DNA of 64,000 bases from Latilactobacillus sakei subsp. sakei DSM 20017 = JCM 1157. GTDB lineage: Bacteria > Bacillota > Bacilli > Lactobacillales > Lactobacillaceae. Of this stretch, positions 61,461-64,000 are shown piece by piece. Each line of letters starts with the position of its first letter. Within the stretch, counting starts at the first letter, position 1. Location of the stretch: contig NZ_AP017929.1 of the NCBI RefSeq assembly GCF_002370355.1, positions 1,364,001 through 1,428,000 of the forward strand. The letters are read 5' to 3'. Made by a program: the position numbers and the translations under genes. Below the pieces are notes generated by a model that saw only the letters and a program-made list of their open reading frames with translations, was not told the origin of the DNA and did no database searches.

Positions 61461-62333
61461 TTAATCTTTCGTTGGTGTCTCATACGTAAAGCCTTCTCCT
61501 AGCGCTTCATGGACGTCAATAATTGAAATGAAGGCTGTAGGGTCTTGGTGTTCAATAATTCTTTTGAGGTGGGCCACTTCGCTAGCGCTGACGACACAAT
61601 AAATCATTTGACGCGATTGGTGTGAATAACCACCTTCAGCGTGTAAGAAAGTCACGCCCCGACCGGTTTGAGTCATGATTTGATCGGCAATCTTTTGATA
61701 GTGATCACTGACGACTAACAAGCCTTTGGCCGCATAGGTCCCTTCGAGTGTAAAGTTAACGACGCGGGAGAAAACGTACGATGCGATTAGGGTATACATC
61801 ATGTGTTCGATATCGAGGTAACTGAGAGAAGCTGTTAAAACAAAAATATCAAAAATTAATAGGGAGCGTCCCATTTGAACACCACGCCGTTTTTCAATAA
61901 TCCTAGCAATCACATCACTACCACCGGTTGTTCCACCGTAGCGGTAGATGATACCACTACCAAAGCCACCACACAAACCAGCAAGTAGCGCGGCGATAAA
62001 AATATCATGGTTTAAGTTAATGGTGACAGGAACTCGTTGCCAAATCCATAAGAAGACGGACATCATGACGGTACCGTAAATTGTATAGGCTAAGGCGCGT
62101 TTACCTAAAAATTTGTACCCAAGAATTACTAACGGGATATTTAAAATTAAAGTTGTATAGGCTGGATCAATATGAAGCCAATAGCGCACAATTAAGGTAA
62201 TCCCGGTTAAGCCGCCTTCAGCTAAATGATTTTGAATGTTAATCGTAATCAAACCAAAGGCGTAAATCGCACAACCAATGGCAATCGCGATTAAATCACG
62301 AAGAGTGGTGGTCAAATTTGTTTTTTGTGTCAT
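61461..62333 (-). CDS. YitT family membrane protein (DUF161/DUF2179)
   Basis: A 290-residue paralogue of the protein at 12931-13770. Five membrane segments lie in residues 10-175, with LAEGGLTGITLIVRYWL (about 35-51) replacing the EGGVTGLT motif of the other copy, and GFGSGIIYRYGGTTGGSDVIARI as the family loop (about 121-143, shown in part). The soluble C-terminal DUF2179 domain covers about 205-285. AAGGGGG precedes the ATG. Sequence identity to the first copy is only moderate, so the two probably diverged early. Function unknown. Confidence 0.88.
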   Translation of the reverse strand: MTQKTNLTTTLRDLIAIAIGCAIYAFGLITINIQNHLAEGGLTGITLIVRYWLHIDPAYTTLILNIPLVILGYKFLGKRALAYTIYGTVMMSVFLWIWQRVPVTINLNHDIFIAALLAGLCGGFGSGIIYRYGGTTGGSDVIARIIEKRRGVQMGRSLLIFDIFVLTASLSYLDIEHMMYTLIASYVFSRVVNFTLEGTYAAKGLLVVSDHYQKIADQIMTQTGRGVTFLHAEGGYSHQSRQMIYCVVSASEVAHLKRIIEHQDPTAFISIIDVHEALGEGFTYETPTKD

Positions 62334-62402
62334 TTGTCATTCCCCCTTACTGTGGTACCTACTATTAAATATAGCACGGAATCGCTGTCATGACTAAGCC
62401 AA

Positions 62403-62431
62403 TTAAGTTTAGCAAAGGATTGTGGTATGAT
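62403..62431 (+). promoter_or_regulatory. Promoter of cca
   Basis: TTAAGT at 62403-62408 and TATGAT at 62426-62431, 17-base spacer, with TGG before the -10. Confidence 0.5.
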
Positions 62432-62480
62432 AAATGGATAAAATGATGTACCAATAGTGATTAGATAAGAGGTTGAATAA

Positions 62481-63674
62481 ATGAAATTAACGACTTTTGC
62501 GCCCGAATTTGCAGAAGCACTGCCAATCCTAGAACAAATTGAAGCAGCTGGTTTTGAGGCTTACTTTGTTGGGGGGAGTGTCCGTGATAATTTATTGGGC
62601 TTACCAATTCATGATGTTGATATTGCGACATCTGCCTATCCAGCTGAAATCAAACAAATTTTTAAACGGACTGTCGATACTGGGATTCAACATGGCACGG
62701 TCATGATTTTAGACCATGGCAATGGCTACGAAGTGACAACTTTTAGAACGGAAACCGGGTATCAAGATTTCCGGCGGCCTGATTCAGTAACGTTTGTCCG
62801 CTCGTTGGAAGAGGATTTGAAACGGCGTGACTTTACCATTAACGCCTTAGCGATGCGCGCAGATGGTGAAATCATCGATCTTTTTGACGGCATTGCTGAT
62901 TTGAAGGCGCATAAAATTCGTGCGGTCGGTGTCGCCGATGAACGTTTCCATGAAGATGCACTACGGATGATGCGGGCAGTTCGGTTTGAGAGCCAACTCG
63001 GTTTTTCAGTGACTGAAACCACGCAAGCCGCTATTGAAAAGCACGCTGCCTTGCTTGAAAAAATTGCGATTGAACGCATTCACGTTGAATTTATGAAGTT
63101 GATGCAAGGGATTGAACGGCAAAATGGGTTACGGACGTTTATTGACACGGGCTTATATCGATATTGCCCGGATTTAGCTGATCAATTACCGGCTTTGGAA
63201 CAATTGACGGCCTTACCAACGGAACAATTACATGATGAAAGTGCGGTTTGGTTAGTGGTGACCTATTTACTCGGGCAAACACCCGCACAAGCTGGCCGTT
63301 TTTTGAAGCATTGGAAGAGTGCTAATGATGTGATTGATGCGGTTAAAGCCGGTTTGGTCTTACTCCCTAAATTATTGACGGCAACTGCCGACCAATGGGA
63401 CCTTTATCAAGCTGGTCAATCGGTGTTAGTGATTAGTCTGCAAATCGCACAATTGGTGACGACTGCGACAATTCCAACTGCTGACTGGTTAGAACGCTAT
63501 GATCGGTTACAAATTAAGCAAAAAGCCGATTTAGCGATTAATGGTCAAATATTGATGCAAAATGGCTTCCAACCAGGGCCTATTTTAGGCAAAACACTAG
63601 CTATTTTAGAACGGAAAGTGGTCCTAGACGAGTTACCAAATACGACGGAAGCGTTACTAAAGGCCGCTAAATAA
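62481..63674 (+). CDS. cca: CCA tRNA nucleotidyltransferase
   Basis: A 397-residue class II nucleotidyltransferase that adds or repairs the CCA end of tRNA. The polymerase head has VGGSVRDNLLGLPIHDVDIATSA (about residues 30-52, shown in part), where the two catalytic aspartates are in DVD. RRDFTINALA (about 114-123) and the template motif EDALRMMRAVRFESQL follow. The tail domain is helical. It carries no HD domain, so it is the Gram-positive form. AAGAGG precedes the ATG. It also complements rnz in tRNA 3'-end formation. Confidence 0.96.
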   Translation: MKLTTFAPEFAEALPILEQIEAAGFEAYFVGGSVRDNLLGLPIHDVDIATSAYPAEIKQIFKRTVDTGIQHGTVMILDHGNGYEVTTFRTETGYQDFRRPDSVTFVRSLEEDLKRRDFTINALAMRADGEIIDLFDGIADLKAHKIRAVGVADERFHEDALRMMRAVRFESQLGFSVTETTQAAIEKHAALLEKIAIERIHVEFMKLMQGIERQNGLRTFIDTGLYRYCPDLADQLPALEQLTALPTEQLHDESAVWLVVTYLLGQTPAQAGRFLKHWKSANDVIDAVKAGLVLLPKLLTATADQWDLYQAGQSVLVISLQIAQLVTTATIPTADWLERYDRLQIKQKADLAINGQILMQNGFQPGPILGKTLAILERKVVLDELPNTTEALLKAAK

Positions 63675-63742
63675 AAATGAACCACTTTTTCAAGACTTGT
63701 GTTAAAATAAGCATGTAAGCACATTCAGAAAGGGTGACATTG

Positions 63743-64000
63743 ATGGCACAACACGTTTTTAAAGAATTGAAATTGTATTTTAGAAATGGTGACGCATGGA
63801 CAATCAACCACAAGGAATTGAACGATATTTGGATTAGCCGGGTAACAACCAGCTATGGCCGAATTAACGGTGGCCCAATGCAAGAAATTCATCCATGTAA
63901 GAGTTTTAAAGCTGAAATCTTACCAGAAGCTGATCATGTTAAGAGTGAAGACATTAATACTGGCTCACTTGAAATGGGGATGTTTGGTCGCGCAACGAAG
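63743..64000 (+). CDS. Unrecognised protein, N-terminal part, continues beyond the window
   Basis: The first 86 codons are open to the window end. The start MAQHVFKELKLYFRNGDAW is cytoplasmic in character, with no signal peptide. AAAGGGTGA lies 5 bases before the ATG, and an extended -10 (TGT-TAAAAT, 63713-63718) precedes it, so expression is plausible. The segment DIWISRVTTSYGRING followed by MQEIHPCKSF shows no motif I can name. A gene so placed after cca could be of any type; no function is assigned. Confidence 0.7.
   Translation, partial: MAQHVFKELKLYFRNGDAWTINHKELNDIWISRVTTSYGRINGGPMQEIHPCKSFKAEILPEADHVKSEDINTGSLEMGMFGRATK

Noticed and set aside
62762-63079. 105-codon minus-strand frame inside cca
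   Set aside because: It is the complement of conserved cca sequence, with Ser/Arg-rich composition and no RBS.

Overview
The window is a contiguous stretch of chromosome from a low-GC Gram-positive bacterium of the order Lactobacillales. Gene order and protein sequences best fit Latilactobacillus sakei or a close relative (L. curvatus group). This is inferred from rnj-TPR-tuf-tig-clpX-engB, fer-ypbB-recQ-ypbE-cmk-S1-der-hup and fur-xerD-ribT-scpA-scpB-rluB synteny, canonical Firmicute promoters and ribosome binding sites, DnaE-type polymerase III, and a chitin-binding LPMO of the kind I recall from L. sakei. There is no rRNA, no tRNA I could recognise, no CRISPR array, no insertion sequence and no prophage. 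It is mainly core genome with short accessory patches.

Layout. 1-6.7 kb: the end of an RNase J gene, a TPR protein, tuf with tandem promoters, tig, clpX, engB and a MazG-like gene, then an unlisted 50-residue minus-strand gene. 7.0-11.0 kb: a fused amino-acid ABC transporter (glnP-like, glnQ) and uvrC. 11.1-16.9 kb: a TetR/NAD-reductase divergent pair with an operator-like palindrome, a YitT protein, and a MarR plus UvrA-like resistance pair. 16.9-21.9 kb: the fructose operon fruR-fruK-fruA (minus strand), whose promoter carries four 10-bp direct repeats and a perfect cre box, and a divergent MupG-family gene. 22-27.6 kb: obgE, an OatA-type acyltransferase, rnz, an SDR oxidoreductase and a LapA-like membrane protein. 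27.7-34.5 kb: CtsR-controlled clpB, a structured intergenic region, the zinc-free L32 gene with a structured leader, a DUF1836 gene, an amino-acid permease, an orphan lipoprotein and a YjzD-like protein.

34.6-46.5 kb: dnaE, pfkA-pyk, and a long run DUF441-cvfB-fur-xerD-ribT-scpA-scpB-rluB. 46.5-47.4 kb: an FMN riboswitch and ribU. 47.5-56.4 kb: ferredoxin (minus strand), ypbB-recQ, a LysM protein, cmk, a four-S1-domain protein, der, hup and a TPR protein. 56.5-62.3 kb is the most accessory part: a two-gene ABC transporter, a PadR-type regulator split by a one-base deletion in an A8 tract, an MFS transporter with a palindrome over its -35 box, a secreted AA10 lytic polysaccharide monooxygenase with a cre-like promoter, and a second YitT protein. 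62.4-64 kb: cca and the start of an unrecognised gene.

Carbon control links several parts: CcpA-type sites are visible at fru (perfect), and, with one mismatch, at mupG and the LPMO. Stress control is visible as a CtsR box at clpB. I did not find a clearly new multi-gene system. The best leads are the homopolymer-split PadR regulator beside transporters, the two structured leaders (rpmF and der), the RBS-masking hairpin after the FMN riboswitch, and several unexplained perfect palindromes placed over promoters.
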